Positions 22,870 to 34,065 of a DNA stretch of 64,000 nt are shown in pieces. The DNA is from Piezodorus guildinii. Lineage: Eukaryota; Arthropoda; Insecta; Hemiptera; Pentatomidae. The stretch lies in contig CM041297.1 in assembly GCA_023052935.1 (NCBI GenBank), forward strand, positions 104,275,563 to 104,339,562. Direction: 5' to 3'. The position numbers and the translations under genes are program-made. The notes under the pieces were generated by a model. That model did not search any database. It was not told the origin of the DNA and saw nothing but the letters and a program-made list of their open reading frames with translations. Within the stretch, counting starts at the first letter, position 1; the number at the start of each line of letters is the position of its first letter.

Positions 22870-23365
22870 AAGATTTAAAATCTAGCTATAATGCCATCTT
22901 CTGTTGCAAAGAACAATTTTTATCTAAAGTACAAACATAGTTTCTTTAAAAATAATCAATCTTATAATTATAACATCAAAATTACATAACAATACAAAAT
23001 GTTTTATTAAAAGAAATAAAATTGCTAATAATCTATAAACAGATTAACTTACATTCCTAAATATAGATAAAACAAATTAAACATGAAACAAAAACAAAAA
23101 AATAATCATAATTCAACAAATACACGAATAACTGTGAATGGAATCAGTTGATGTATCATCAATGTTAAATTTTAATTAAACTGAATAAAAGTTTATTTTA
23201 TAAATATAAAAATCATTAATTAAATTTTAAATATAAAAATCATCCAAGGTGAGTGGGTACTTACTCCAGAAGCATCATGTTTGAATTGGATGTCATAAAA
23301 AGGGAATGGAGGGTGATAAAATTAAAATAGCCTTAATTATCAGCCTCCAACTTTATTTTTAGATT
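22870..23365 (-). repeat. Penelope-like element 3' region, copy
   Basis: Co-linear with 60340-60810: GCCATCTTCTG...GCAAAGAACAATTTTT at the left, AATCTATAAACAGATTAACTT in the middle, and GTGAGTGGGTACTTACTCCAG...AAGCATCATGT at the right. The hammerhead-like box is degraded here. TCAGCCTCCAACTTTATTTT at its right end is the inverse of the AATTGGAGGCTGA terminus at 60281-60293, which suggests terminal or pseudo-LTR inversion. Noncoding. Confidence 0.65.
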
Positions 23366-25056
23366 TCCACCTTCACCTAAAATAACCTAAACCTAATCCC
23401 TATTTCTTTTGTTCTGTAAATATAGTATCAAAACAAAAAAAAGCAATATAATAAGGGTCTGCTATATATTTATTGTTTTCACAGCATATTACCTAAATGC
23501 ATATATATGTATTTTATTTTTTTCACTCCATTATACAGTCTAAACTGAAAGTTAATTTAATTCTTTTATTTTTTAATTATTATTATTCTTTATTTAATTT
23601 AATTTTATTTGTTAACTTTTTTTCATTTTTTTTTGTATTATCAATTATTTGTGTTATATTCATATTTTATTTTATCTTTTATTTATTATTATTGGTTATT
23701 TTTTTTAATAATTATTATTAATTGCATTTATTTTATTTATCTATATTTTTATTATTTGTCTATGTTATTGCATTATGTGTTTGTTATAATATTTTGTTCA
23801 TTGTTTTCTTTTCTTAGTTTTCTTCTGCTATCTTCATTTCGGTTAATCGTTTTACTTTTTGTTTTGTTGTTTGTAAAGATGTGAGAGCGATAATAACCTT
23901 CAGCAGTTTTTTGCCCTTAAAATTAAAACAACAACAAACATTACCTAAAATGTTTGTATGTATATGATGGGTTTATGTGGCATGAATTTGGTGACTGAGC
24001 CTTACCTAGTTCCTGAGTTATAAAATTCTCCTCACCGTTAAAATAACTTTTACTTTAAAAATTTAACCTCTGTAATATTTCATATTTAAGAACAAATTAA
24101 AATCTAGTTTGATGATTAGAGTACTTGCTACAGTTTTGGTCCTTACAATACCATACCTAAGTAGACCAGAAAATGTTTAAATAATTGATGAATATTTACA
24201 CCAATTGCCAAGTTTAGCGTGTTATAAGCGGCATGGTCTGGACGATTTCGAATGGAGTAATCCATACACATAATTATAAACTATGACTATATCACTAAAT
24301 TATTGGAATGACAGATAAGAAAATCGAGTATAACTATTTGAAAATATTCAGTTGATTTGAATGTATGCTGTTCTCCCGAATTATCTCTATTTCCTGGTGA
24401 ATTATTCCTGTGTGGTCCTATTTCATCAACCCTTTGTACTCGCTGCGGTACTCAAGCGTCAATTTCATGAGAGCTGGAGAGAGTACTTGTCAGTATCATG
24501 GCCTACTTTCTCTTCCAGTATCTGTACATACATAGGAGGTATAGCACTTTTCTGAAAATTATGTTTATGATTATGCTAAGAATATTATTTTTTAAATTAA
24601 TTTTAATAGAAAGACCATACATTGGTTTTCTCAATCTAAAAGCGAAATTTTAATTTTATTTAAAAAGTAATCCTGACAACGTGGGATCGAAGTAATTGAG
24701 TGGTTGGGCATTGCGATACCGATCTCAAGATTTCGGCTTCCATTCAATCGATAGCATGGTAATTATTTGTTGTATTATGCAGACGTGGACCGACGCAATT
24801 TGTAAAAAACAAGGCGATTGAGCGTTATTTAGGTCTATGCACTATAAACTATACACATCCTTGCACTAGCTTTGGCATAGAAACGAATAGGCCAATGAAA
24901 TGTACTCAATCAAAAAGGTGAAAGCACAGGGAGGATTTTTATTTTTATTGAATCATGTCTAGGGAGAAATCATAGAAATCATAGTTCAAGAGGAATTAAA
25001 ATGATATAAAAATAAAAATAATAATAAGAAATAAAAAATAAAGATGGAAAAATAAA
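23366..25056. other. AT-rich spacer with low-complexity frames
   Basis: The hydrophobic Phe/Tyr-rich frames at 23497-23884 come from T-rich DNA and are not credible genes. A weak tRNA-like stretch lies at about 24685-24765. The region 24361-24555 has a 64-codon frame without a motif. Confidence 0.5.
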
Positions 25057-26100
25057 TTAAACAATAAAAAAATAATAATAATAGGATAAGGAATTGTATA
25101 GATACATAAAAAGGAGGGTATGTCCTCGATAGATGTGTTGGATAGTCAGAGGCTTTTTAACTAGTTGCACTATTGTTAGAAATATAATGACTGCATTTAT
25201 TACGGGCTCATCATCCAGCAGAGCCATTGATATGTTCGGCGGTATACACAGCTGGTATAATATTAGTCGATAATAGGAGCATTCTTCAAATATGTGTCTG
25301 AAGAATAAAATGTTGCACTGTGAGCATTTAGGAGGGACTTCTCTCGTAATTAAGTAGCCATTGGTAAGTCGGCTAAGTCCAATTCTAAGGCGGGTAATGG
25401 CGACTTCTTCTCGACGAGAACTACGGCTTGAGATTTTCCAGAGGTATATGGTTTTCTTAATAAGTTTAAGCTTATTCGATTGGCTTTCATCCCACATGGA
25501 TTGCCACCTTCTTTTTACTGTTTCTGTTAGGGAACGGGCCAGCTCCGGTGCGGTGAGGATCGCTGCACCCCTACCTGGCAGATTCAACGCTTCTTTGGCA
25601 GTTCTGTCAGCCATCTCGTTTCATAATATACCCCATGGCTGGGGGCCCAGACGAAGAGAACTGTCTTACCTACTTCTTCTTACATGAGAAGGTAGTCGTG
25701 AATGCGTTGGGTGGTCGGATGTACAGAGTGCATATTGTTTAAACCATGAAGTGTGCTTAGTGAGTTGGAAACAATTGTTATATAGTCCATCGTGACGTTC
25801 GACATGCAAAAATAGAGAGCGGAGGCAATAGCATTCAGTTCGGAGGTATAAACATTGCTGAGGTGGTGTAGTTTTCTCTTATGTGTCGAGTTCGCTGTAA
25901 TGAAGGCACAAGCTTCTGAGCTATCTGACTTCGAGCATCTGTATATATTGTAAAATGGTTTGGTAGGGTTCGAAGTAGGTTCTGGAATTGTTCTTGATAT
26001 TGCAAGGCGCTGTACTTTGTTTATGGAGTTTGGATAGCTGGAGGCACAGTTTCGGAGGGTGATAGGTCCAAGGAGGCGTGTTTATTTCTGTATTTTTGAC
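25057..26100 (-). pseudogene. LINE RNase H domain and C-terminus (I/Jockey-like, RNase H-bearing)
   Basis: Minus-strand frames give SELNAIASALYF (catalytic Glu region), SNSLSTLHGLNN, HPTTQRIHDYL and WAPSHG, then after a frameshift NEMADRTAKEAL-like residues (open from 25614 as MADRTAKEALNLPGR). A C-terminal segment EVAITRLRIGLSRLTNGYL with PPKCSQC...FRHIFEECSYY follows. These are the ordered hallmarks of the RNase H and zinc-knuckle-like tail of RNase H-bearing LINEs. The usual DSLS catalytic aspartate reads NSLS (Asp to Asn). Several frameshifts and stops confirm a dead copy. The LINE clade is inferred from the domain order only. Confidence 0.82.
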
Positions 26101-27090
26101 TGGTATAGCTTTTAGTTCACTGACATTGATCGCAGAAAGAGATGGGCAGTGTTGAATTTTCATTTTCTTGGAATTTTTTGAAAATTTAGGTTTGAAGATA
26201 TACGGATAGTTTGGGTGAGAGGTATAATCAAGATAAATCATTCACTCCTAGCTTTTGACGCCTGAATATCAGTGGTGGTTTTCCGGATTCAGCACATAAG
26301 CTCAATATGGAACTTTTTCTGAAGGTACCTGTAGCAATGCAGATAGCTGTATTTTGAAGCGTATCGAGCTTAGATAGACTTCAGAAGCGTGCTGATCCAA
26401 TAACGAAACATCCGTATTCCAGTTTCGTGCTGATCAAATTCTCATAAATTTTTAACGTAGTACAATAGATCTATCTGATCCCCAAGAGATGCCGCAAAGG
26501 ACTTTTAAAATATTCAATTTAAAGGCTTTAAGGGCGTTGATGTAAAGGTCGCAGGATAATTCATATTCGGAGATTAGAACTAAGAATCTGCAATGATTGA
26601 CATACAGTAGTGGAGTCTCGCCAAGAGTGAGTTCTGGCGAAGGTAGTGTTCGCCTTTTTCTGCTAAAATGCATGCACTTATTTTTTTACTTTACTTTTTT
26701 TTATGATATTATTTTTGTTCGTGCTGTCGAACGCTTTAAGCATATTGAAGAAGATTACAACTGCTTGCTGTTTTTCGATAAATGTGTTTTGCAGTTCCGC
26801 TTCAAGTAGAGCTAGATGGTCGATGGTTGATCTGCCTTTGCGAAGCCCGCATTGGAAGTTTTGGAGAACATCATCCTTTTCCAGCAGCCAGGAAACTAGT
26901 CAGGAATATGGGGCGGTAGTTAGATGCTTGGCGCTTGTCTTTACCTGTTTTAAGAATAGGTACTATTTCGGATTGTCGCCAGACGCTTGGAAATTTACCT
27001 TTTGTCCATACATGGTTATAGAAACACAGACCGCCCTCTGTAAGGTGTTAGGTCATCGCATAGTGTATACCTACCAAACTTTATAGAGCA
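26101..27090 (-). pseudogene. reverse transcriptase of the same RNase H-bearing LINE, internally deleted
   Basis: Reading down from 27090 on the minus strand gives CGLRKGRSTIDHLALLEAEL, QAVVIFFNMLKAFDS (motif A, in which the usual first Asp of FFDLEKAFD is Asn) and a Lys-rich low-complexity joint. The sequence then continues at KCMHFSRKRRTLPSPELTLG with YVNHCRFLVLI, which lies beyond motif C in intact elements. The segment that should carry the QG motif B and YADD is absent, a deletion of roughly 100 codons. A thumb-like part IVLR...ENLISTKLEYGCF and an LDTLQNTAICIATGTFRKS segment follow toward 26300. It joins the RNase H part in the same orientation. Confidence 0.78.
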
Positions 27091-27424
27091 TATCATATTC
27101 GATTTATTACAGTAAATAACGAGTGTTGGTGTACTTATTGATATGTAGAAAATGCTTTTGGGCTTTGAATAATCCAAGATATATTTATTTATATCACGGT
27201 TGTCAGTTTGGCGGAATGTTCTTTCCCTTACGTTTTTGTTAATGTTTATTGATATAACGTCATTTTTGTTTCTGCGGATAATGGAAACATGCCATAGAGG
27301 AAGTCCAAAATTTTCCTAGCCATGTTTGATAAGTATAGAAGTATTGAACTAGTTCCTGACATCGGAATGACTTGGGATTTTAACAACTGATTGGGATAAA
27401 TTTGTATAAGTGAAAACTTCTTTA
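27091..27424. other. unclassified spacer
   Basis: May contain further eroded 5' coding sequence of the minus-strand LINE, but I cannot recognise a motif. Confidence 0.35.
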
Positions 27425-27565
27425 CAACGTGCGTCATGCGATTTTTGGCAGGGGTAAAACCTATGATTTCGTTACTAAGGTGACGGTTTGAGTTACTAAC
27501 ATGCTTTAGACTGGCGCATGCGTAGCGGTCAGTGTCCATGAACGTTATCGATACCGATGTAATAT
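27425..27565 (+). repeat. dispersed repeat family Z, copy 2
   Basis: Shares TGCGATTTTTGGCAGGGGTA, GGTGACGG and GCGCATGCGTAGCGGTC in order with 7385-7530. Confidence 0.6.
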
Positions 27566-27699
27566 CGGCAGAAAATATCGATATTTATGATATCGTTATT
27601 TCAGTATTTAATTTAATTAAAATCAGCTGCAAATGAAATGAATAAAGGCATAGGAGATAAACTATGTCTTAAAACTAACCTCTTACTGTATATAAAGTA

Positions 27700-27848
27700 A
27701 ATACGTCACATCCGAAGGAAAGCATAACCATGGATTTTTTTTATTTCACTCCCTTTAAAATATCCTAGGGCCATCTGCGGGGTTAGAATGTGCACCCTTA
27801 GGCATAGAAGGCTGTTATTCTAACCACTACATCACAGGTGACCCTATT
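27700..27848 (-). mobile_element. SINE family A, 5' portion
   Basis: The minus strand reads GGGTCACCTGTGATGTAGTG, ATAACAGCCTTCTATGCC and GGGTGCACATTCTAACCCC, then CCTTCGGATG. It lines up with the head and middle of the full copy at 12683-12974. Its A-box-like part is better preserved than in that copy (GATGTAGTGGTTAGAA). The 3' tail is missing. Confidence 0.75.
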
Positions 27849-27998
27849 CTATTTTTAGCCTAATGCTATTCCCTTTGATCTGGCTTTGAAATAAATATTC
27901 CTCTTTTAATTTAAAACTTCCTGCCATCAGAAACACTTGTTCAAGACTTGTGACATCTTCATTTATTCTCAGAATTCCTACGACACGTTTGAAAAGAT

Positions 27999-28003
27999 CT
28001 CTC

Positions 28004-28076
<73 letters not shown>
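27999..28076. repeat. (CT)n-(AT)n compound microsatellite
   Basis: A CT tract of about 37 bp followed directly by an AT tract of about 42 bp. Confidence 0.95.
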
Positions 28077-28084
<8 letters not shown>

Positions 28085-28985
28085 GCCCTCCACTGTTGCT
28101 AATTAATTTTATCTACAGGTCTTGAGGTTTCATATTTAATCAATAAATAAGCTGTTGTCTAGGTTTCGTTGTTCTCATATGCATGCCAAAATTGTGTCTT
28201 ACACCGAATAAAACAATAACAAAAATATTTTATACGGAATATTTCCTAGTTTAGAACAAACAATACAAGATAAAAGCAGGAGCGTGAAAGGAAGACGTGT
28301 AACAATTATGCAACGAAAGATATGTTTCACCTTCCTGAACATGTTGCCTTTCAGAGGAAATTCAGCGTGAAAACAGAGATTTATTGGGCGGACTCTAAAC
28401 TGAACAAGTAAACAAAGAGGCTTGGAACAACGATAAAAGAGAGGGAATAGAATTCGGGATGATCCTATTTGTCGCTTGGGCGCCCTTGAACATAGCGAAT
28501 TCCTCTTTGGCAGGTCGATGAGAGTTCTTCAAACTGTCTTCAGCCTGCAAATTGGAATAAGCTGCGGCTACGCTATCGCCAGATTAACCTCCAGTTTGTC
28601 TTTTGTATTGCCTTCCAGAAGGTATGATCCCTTCATTAGTGTAAACTTAATTAAACGTAAATATTAAATCCACCAATAAGAGAAAGAAATTAGCCACTCC
28701 TATTCACCTAAACTTGGACTGCTAATAATCACTAAGCCTATTTTATAAACAATTTAAGCTATGTTGAAAAATTAAAATTTTAATTATAGGTTTAAGGAAA
28801 TAAAGTTGTATGAAACATTACTAGCATTAAATGACTATAAATTTTGAAGGATAAAATATTGAATAATACAAATGAGAGTGAGAGTGAGTTTGAAAATTAT
28901 ATATTGGAGGAAAAAATGAAGAAGAACAAACCCCAAAAAGTCATGCCTTAAACTGAGTGGGAAAAAAAAACCTATAGCTCTACAA
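28077..28985. other. unclassified segment, partly GC-richer
   Basis: The stretch 28260-28640 has near-balanced composition, unlike its surroundings, but no convincing frame (longest 63 codons) and no repeat partner in the window. It is a candidate for unique, possibly conserved, host DNA. Confidence 0.45.
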
Positions 28986-28989
28986 ACCA

Positions 28990-29205
28990 TGAAGGGTCTT
29001 AAGTTTCATAATTACAGAGATTCATACTGTTTCACGACGCCGTGCAATGTAATGATTAGACCTTGCGTACCCACTTTATAGAGGCTCGGTATGGCCCAGG
29101 AGGGTATCCATACCCCAGGTTCGCTCCACGGCTAAATAAAGAGAATACTCTGCAACAGTCGATGTTCGAACCCTGGACCTGGAGAACAGCAAACTAGTTT
29201 ACACA
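28990..29205 (-). mobile_element. tRNA-derived SINE family B, copy 2
   Basis: Shares with the other B copies, on the plus strand, GAAGGGTCTTAAG, CCCACTTTATAGAGGCTCGG and GTTCGAACCCTGGACCTGGA (the T-arm of the minus-strand head). The head is eroded beyond about 29195 and no duplication is evident. Confidence 0.7.
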
Positions 29206-30959
29206 CCGTTTTAATGGAGTATGCAGATGTAGACTATTTTACTAGAATCAAGGAATAAATGCCTGAAAAAAAAAAAAAATGTTTTTGATGCCTAATTCAT
29301 AGGGGCTTGGTGAGCCACAACTCTATACCCCGAATCATCCTGTGGTAATATGACAAAATAACTCTTCTCCCACAAGGAGTATTTAATCGGTACCCGGAGA
29401 TCAATAGTACAGTGTACTGTCATTGAATCAACCCTCTTCTGTATCTATTTAGTTTTTGTTAGTTGCTATCGAATCAATAAATACATTTATTATAAATAAT
29501 CATAGAACTATTTCTTCGCATTTCTTTTTTTTTTTAATCTAACGTTTCGAGGCTATGGCTCAACATTAGGGCCAAACAAAAGACAATATATATATTACAT
29601 TATAATCAACTATTTCTTATATTTTATGTTTCATTTAAAAAATATAATCAAAATAAATTAACAATAATTTATAATGAGTACATATAGGTTTAAACCTTAT
29701 TTAAACACTATTAAAATGACATCTCATATCAATAATCTTTACGGAATTGTTTTGTCAGATTTTATTCCTCATGATTACTGAATAAAATCTGATAAATAGT
29801 GCAGAAGAAAATTAAAATTCATCGATTAAAAATTATAAAATTTAAAAAATTAAAATTTACTAATTCTGTCATTGAAAATATTCTTGACTATTAATTATTC
29901 AATTTTTTAAAAAAAAAGTTCGACCTATTTTAATTAACGTTTAATCACCTTAAAATACCAGACCATAAACTAATAGAATGATTCTGCTAGTGACAGCGTA
30001 TTAAGCAACACAAAGCAATTTAAATTTCACATTCCAATAGTTAGTAGTCATTAACAACTTAATTATAATTCAGTGCATAATTTATGACACTTTAAATTCA
30101 GTAACAATATTATCTACAGTAAATTGAAATATTATACAACCAAGAATTTTTGAGTTATTTAATCACATAATTAATATAGTTATGAAAATGATACTTGGAT
30201 AACATATAATATTATATATTATTATATTTCCAGCAAATTATCAAAATGGACAGTCGTAAAAATTGAAAACAGGAGAAACGCAATTTATAATTTTTATGTT
30301 CACATTTTAGTTTGAGATAGGTTTTCGTCTGTAAAAATTTTCAATTTTCGTAAATATTTCTCTATAATGAGACAGCATTAAACAAGGAAATAAAGTTTTC
30401 ATTAACTACAAAATGTCTATGCGATATTTAATATATCTATTTTTCAAAAACAGACTGACATTCAATGAAAACGAGAATAGTGAAACTATTTTCAGCTAAT
30501 ACAATTTTCATCACTTCTAAAACATTTCTACCAACGCCCAAGGTTTCTTCGCACCTTCTTAGAAATACGAGTTTGGCTTTGAATCAATATACTCGAGAAT
30601 GTGAATTTTAAGTGGATATATTTTTAATTTTAGAAATGTGTCAAGCTCAGTAAAAGACTGTAGTCAGCAGTCAGAAAAAAATATTAACAGATTATATATA
30701 TATTATACATATGTTTAGAGAAATTGTAAAAATTGTATCGAATCAACTTGGGCATTTGAGATTTAGTGATTTATTAAATATTTCTGTCGATTGGGGAATA
30801 TTTTAAATTTAAATTTCCATATTATGACAGACTGTGATATCCCACAATAAAAATTGTTTAGTGAAAAAACAAATTTAACATTTTACTTTGGTTTATAAAC
30901 GTCTAGGTTTTCCAATTAATATTTAGCTTTTTAAAAAAATGATTTTACGTTATTTTAAA
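29206..30959. other. AT-rich spacer
   Basis: Very AT-rich; no gene, tRNA box or matched repeat recognised. An A-run lies near 29264-29279. Confidence 0.55.
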
Positions 30960-31336
30960 TATCGTGAAAATTTTCGAATTCGAGTTCAAGCCCCGCAATA
31001 AAGTCTGTGTTTGTTCGTGTTTGGTAAGTCTAGCACAAAAACGAAAAGTCGTATGAAATTGAAATTTCATATATAAGACAACTATACGCCCGAGATGTTA
31101 CACCAACTTTTTCATCAAAATCAGGTACATTTATATACCTATAACCAATAGAGCCACTATATACCATGCATTTTGCACCTTTTTACGATTTTCTCAAAGC
31201 AGCTCTATTTATTTTAATATCGATCAAAAAATTAATGGGTTTAATATCATGAAGGTTTCACTTTTAACTAAAATAGTCTTACAGGACTTAAATGCCGAAA
31301 TTTAGAATTTTATTCATCTAAAGTACCTTTAAATTT
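30960..31336 (+). repeat. dispersed repeat family X, copy 2 (left part)
   Basis: Co-linear with 1430-1735: GGTAAGTCTAG, CGAGATGTTACACC, ACAGGACTTAAATGCCGA and AAAGTACCTTTAAATTT. It is interrupted exactly here by the CR1-like insertion at 31337-32074 and resumes at 32081. Confidence 0.75.
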
Positions 31337-32074
31337 AAGTACTTCCTAGTATCCTTCCTCTACCAAGTAATCCAATCCCGATGTCCGTTCTACATCTCTG
31401 ATCTCCTTAAATTCAAATCCTCCGTTCGTTCATGTAACACCCGCTCGCGGCCTTCTGATCTGTATATAACGCCCCCATCGATCCACAGCTTTCGATAGAT
31501 CATTCCTAATCCGATCTCTATGGAATTCCATCCCTTCCAACATCCGTTACTCTTTCAACATTCAAATCCCGTCTATTCAGCCATTTCCTGTCAATCCAAT
31601 TCCCCAATAATCCCAATTAGATCCTAATTTCAGGGAAAATCAACAAATAAAGCAGACAGATACGTTATTTAACTTTAATGGATACATTCGTAGCAAATAT
31701 TATTCAAAAAGATTATCTTTTCAAAGATGAAAGATTAAATCACATATAATTTTACAAACATATAGAAGCATTGTAATTTTTTTTAAATAATATTATTGTA
31801 CTTTTAATTATAAGTTATTTTCTGTACTCATTTTAACATATAGATATATCTTTATTTATATTTTTCTTGTATTCACATATTATTAGAAGTTGTCTTTTGA
31901 GTTATTTTATTTTTTTCATCTTATTAATTCAATTCTGTTGTTATTTTTACTTATATTTATATTCTTAATTTTTTTACTCTAAGACTCTAGTCTTAAGACC
32001 CTTGTTTATTTCCTGTAATATTATTATTAAGGGACTCGTCCCGGAATAAATAAAGAATTATTATTATTATTATT
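31337..32074 (+). mobile_element. 5'-truncated CR1-like LINE, 3' end
   Basis: The coding remnant (31337 to about 31620) matches the last 110 or so codons of the intact frame at 39557-42439: segments equivalent to YFLASFLYQVIQ, SRPSDLYIT and FRSFLIR, with frameshifts. The 3' UTR then follows the intact copy, including TTATCTTTTCAAAGATG and CTAAGACTCTAGTCTTAAG, GGGACTCGTCCCGGAATAAA and an (ATT)n end. The flanks carry TTAAATTT on both sides (31329-31336 and 32073-32080). The uninterrupted family X copy near 1725-1735 shows the empty site. Confidence 0.87.
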
Positions 32075-32080
32075 AAATTT

Positions 32081-32430
32081 GTAGATTCGAAAAAAACTAA
32101 CCGTATCATGTTTTTAGCATTGATAAATTTCATGTGAATATATTGTAAAAGTTAATGAAAAGTGATGAAAGGCCGATAAAACTAAGTAATTATCATATAT
32201 CATAATTTAATAATTATTTAATAAAGCACATTTCCATTCCACAATTTAATTGATTATTTCACCACTTTACTTCCATTTACCTACATATTTATTCTCTGAC
32301 CGTTTTTGAACAGTCTTAAATAGATTTTTGAAACGAAGGTAAGCGAATGTCGTGTGTTGCGCGCACCAAATTTTTAATACTGAGTTTATTTTTAATTTTT
32401 TTACTGAATTATGTTTTTTCTTTTTATTAG
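32081..32430 (+). repeat. dispersed repeat family X, copy 2 (right part)
   Basis: Resumes with GTAGATTCG after the inserted LINE and continues through GGCCGATAAAACTAAG and TTGCGCGCACCAAATTTTTAA, as in 1735-2170. Confidence 0.7.
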
Positions 32431-32875
32431 ATATGTTTTTTTTTCTATTGGGTATGTCTTTCCACTGAAACATTTAAGATAACAAAAAAAAGTGTCAACT
32501 ACCTCTTCCTAACTGGAAAGAACTAAATAAAAGGATTCCAGTATTCTTCGAAAAATGATGTTTAAGATTAAAAAAAATAAAAATTCATAAGGGCTAATAA
32601 TGAACAATTTGACATAAGCTCACTTAAGTGCTGCCTTAAACTAGAATAGCTTGATTCACACTAACGAATGCGACCGCAGCCTAGCGTTTGATGTCAGGCC
32701 TTGTTAACTCCCGTGGCTGGTGGTGGCTGAGCCAACCTAACACCGAAACTGACTCAACCTCTTGTAAATAAGCTCAAATTCTGAAATAATAGAAGTATAT
32801 ATGGAAGAGAATTTCCTAATATTTTTTCCTCATAGTTTAATCATATTTATTACAGTACTTCAATGGCCTTACTTG
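32431..32875. other. unclassified spacer
   Basis: A GC-richer patch at 32620-32770 has no frame or repeat partner. Confidence 0.45.
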
Positions 32876-32879
32876 GTTG

Positions 32880-33459
32880 GTTGGTTGGTTTTTTTTAAAT
32901 TTTAATGGCACAAAACATCGCGGTCATCAGTGCCAGATATATTCATTTTATAGAAGGTTAATTTAAGATAAAAGGTATTAGTTGGAACATTAAAAGATAT
33001 ATTCATTAAAATATATTATAATATATGTAAAAAAAGAATAATAAAAATAAGTAAATAAATAATTTAAAAAATAAAATATAATAAATAAATATATTAAGAT
33101 TAATTTTAAATTTTAGTTATTTTTTTAAATTTATTTTAAATTTAAATTCATTATTAAAATCAATTCAGTCAAGATGGAAACAATAGTAGTTCAAATCTGC
33201 TTGTAAAAATCCATTTGAGAGAGAAGACACATTAATTCATCAATCCTTTTCTCATTGTTTCCCAAAGCATCTGCGACGTTGCTTGGTATTATATTTTTGT
33301 TCAGCAGTCTGGTGTAGAAGGAACATTATTCAAAAATGTGAGCTATGGTCAAGGTTCCCCTACAATGCTTGCATCTTGGGGGCAATTCTTTTGATATTGT
33401 GTGTCCATGCGTTATTGCCGTGTGTGTCCGATTCTCAGGCGGGTCTTAATTGGTCTTAT

Positions 33460-33462
<3 letters not shown>
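32880..33462 (-). pseudogene. 3' end of an RNase H-bearing LINE
   Basis: Minus-strand frames from 33462 give KTRLRIGHTR, CKHCRGTLTIAHIFE and SFYTRLLNKNIIP, which parallel ITRLRIGLSRLTNGYL and CNILFFRHIFEECSYY of the copy at 25057-25614. The noncoding 3' end finishes with ATCTGGCACTGATGACCGCG and ATGTTTTGTGCC, then an A-rich CCAACCAACC tail. This end can fold as a stem of GGCAC with GTGCC, and it recurs at 59703-59765. Only the C-terminus remains. Confidence 0.75.

Positions 33463-33536
<74 letters not shown>
33463..33536. repeat. poly(T) tract of about 74 bp
   Basis: A nearly pure T-run bounding the minus-strand LINE fragment on its 5' side. It produces spurious poly-Phe frames. Confidence 0.95.
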
Positions 33537-33649
33537 CTTTTATTGAGATATATTACAATTTGTTTCTATATGAACGAACATTATAGGTTTTAAAATTTGA
33601 TTAAAGACATTTTAGTATATTATTTTTAAGAATGATTATTTTTAAATGG

Positions 33650-34065
33650 TTAATGGTTAAATGTTAAATGGTTAATGGTTATTTTCTAGAATCTACAAAA
33701 TTAAAGATGCTTAAGAGGTAGGAAATTAATAAAAAAATGGCATTAAAGTCCTGTCCGGTTATTTCAATCAGAATTAAACCTACGTGATTTTGCAAATCGT
33801 ATTCGTTATATCTTATTTGAGAAAATCGTAAAAAAGGATGCAAAATGCATATGATAAAGTGGCACTTCTGGTTAGCGGATTTTGATAAAAAAATTGCAAA
33901 TATCTGGGCCATATTAGCTTCTTTTCGGTTTCATAAAACTCCTCGTTTTTGAGATGTACTAACCAGACACACACACACACACACACAGTCGCATGTAAAC
34001 AGACAGACACAAAGACTTTTTTGCGGGACTTGGTCATTAGGACTCAGGAGATCCTAAGGGCCTTC
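33650..34065 (-). repeat. dispersed repeat family X, copy 3 (inverted)
   Basis: On the minus strand the blocks TCTCCTGAGTCCTAATGACC, the (TG)n tract, GGTTAGTACATCTC, ATCAAAATCCGCTAACC, CCGGACAGGACTTTAATGCC and TTTAATTTTGTAGATTC appear in the same order as in copy 1. The plus-strand (CA)n tract is at 33963-33988. Confidence 0.72.

Noticed and set aside
23497..23884. Hydrophobic frames that could suggest membrane proteins
   Set aside because: T-rich low-complexity DNA yields Phe/Tyr/Leu-rich frames by chance; no start context or conserved motif.
24685..24765. Possible tRNA-like stretch (GAGTGGTTGG and CATTCAATCG)
   Set aside because: The boxes are too degenerate and no flanking duplication or related copy was found.
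33283..33586. Frames ending in long poly-Phe
   Set aside because: Produced by the 74-bp T-run; the real signal is a minus-strand LINE C-terminus.
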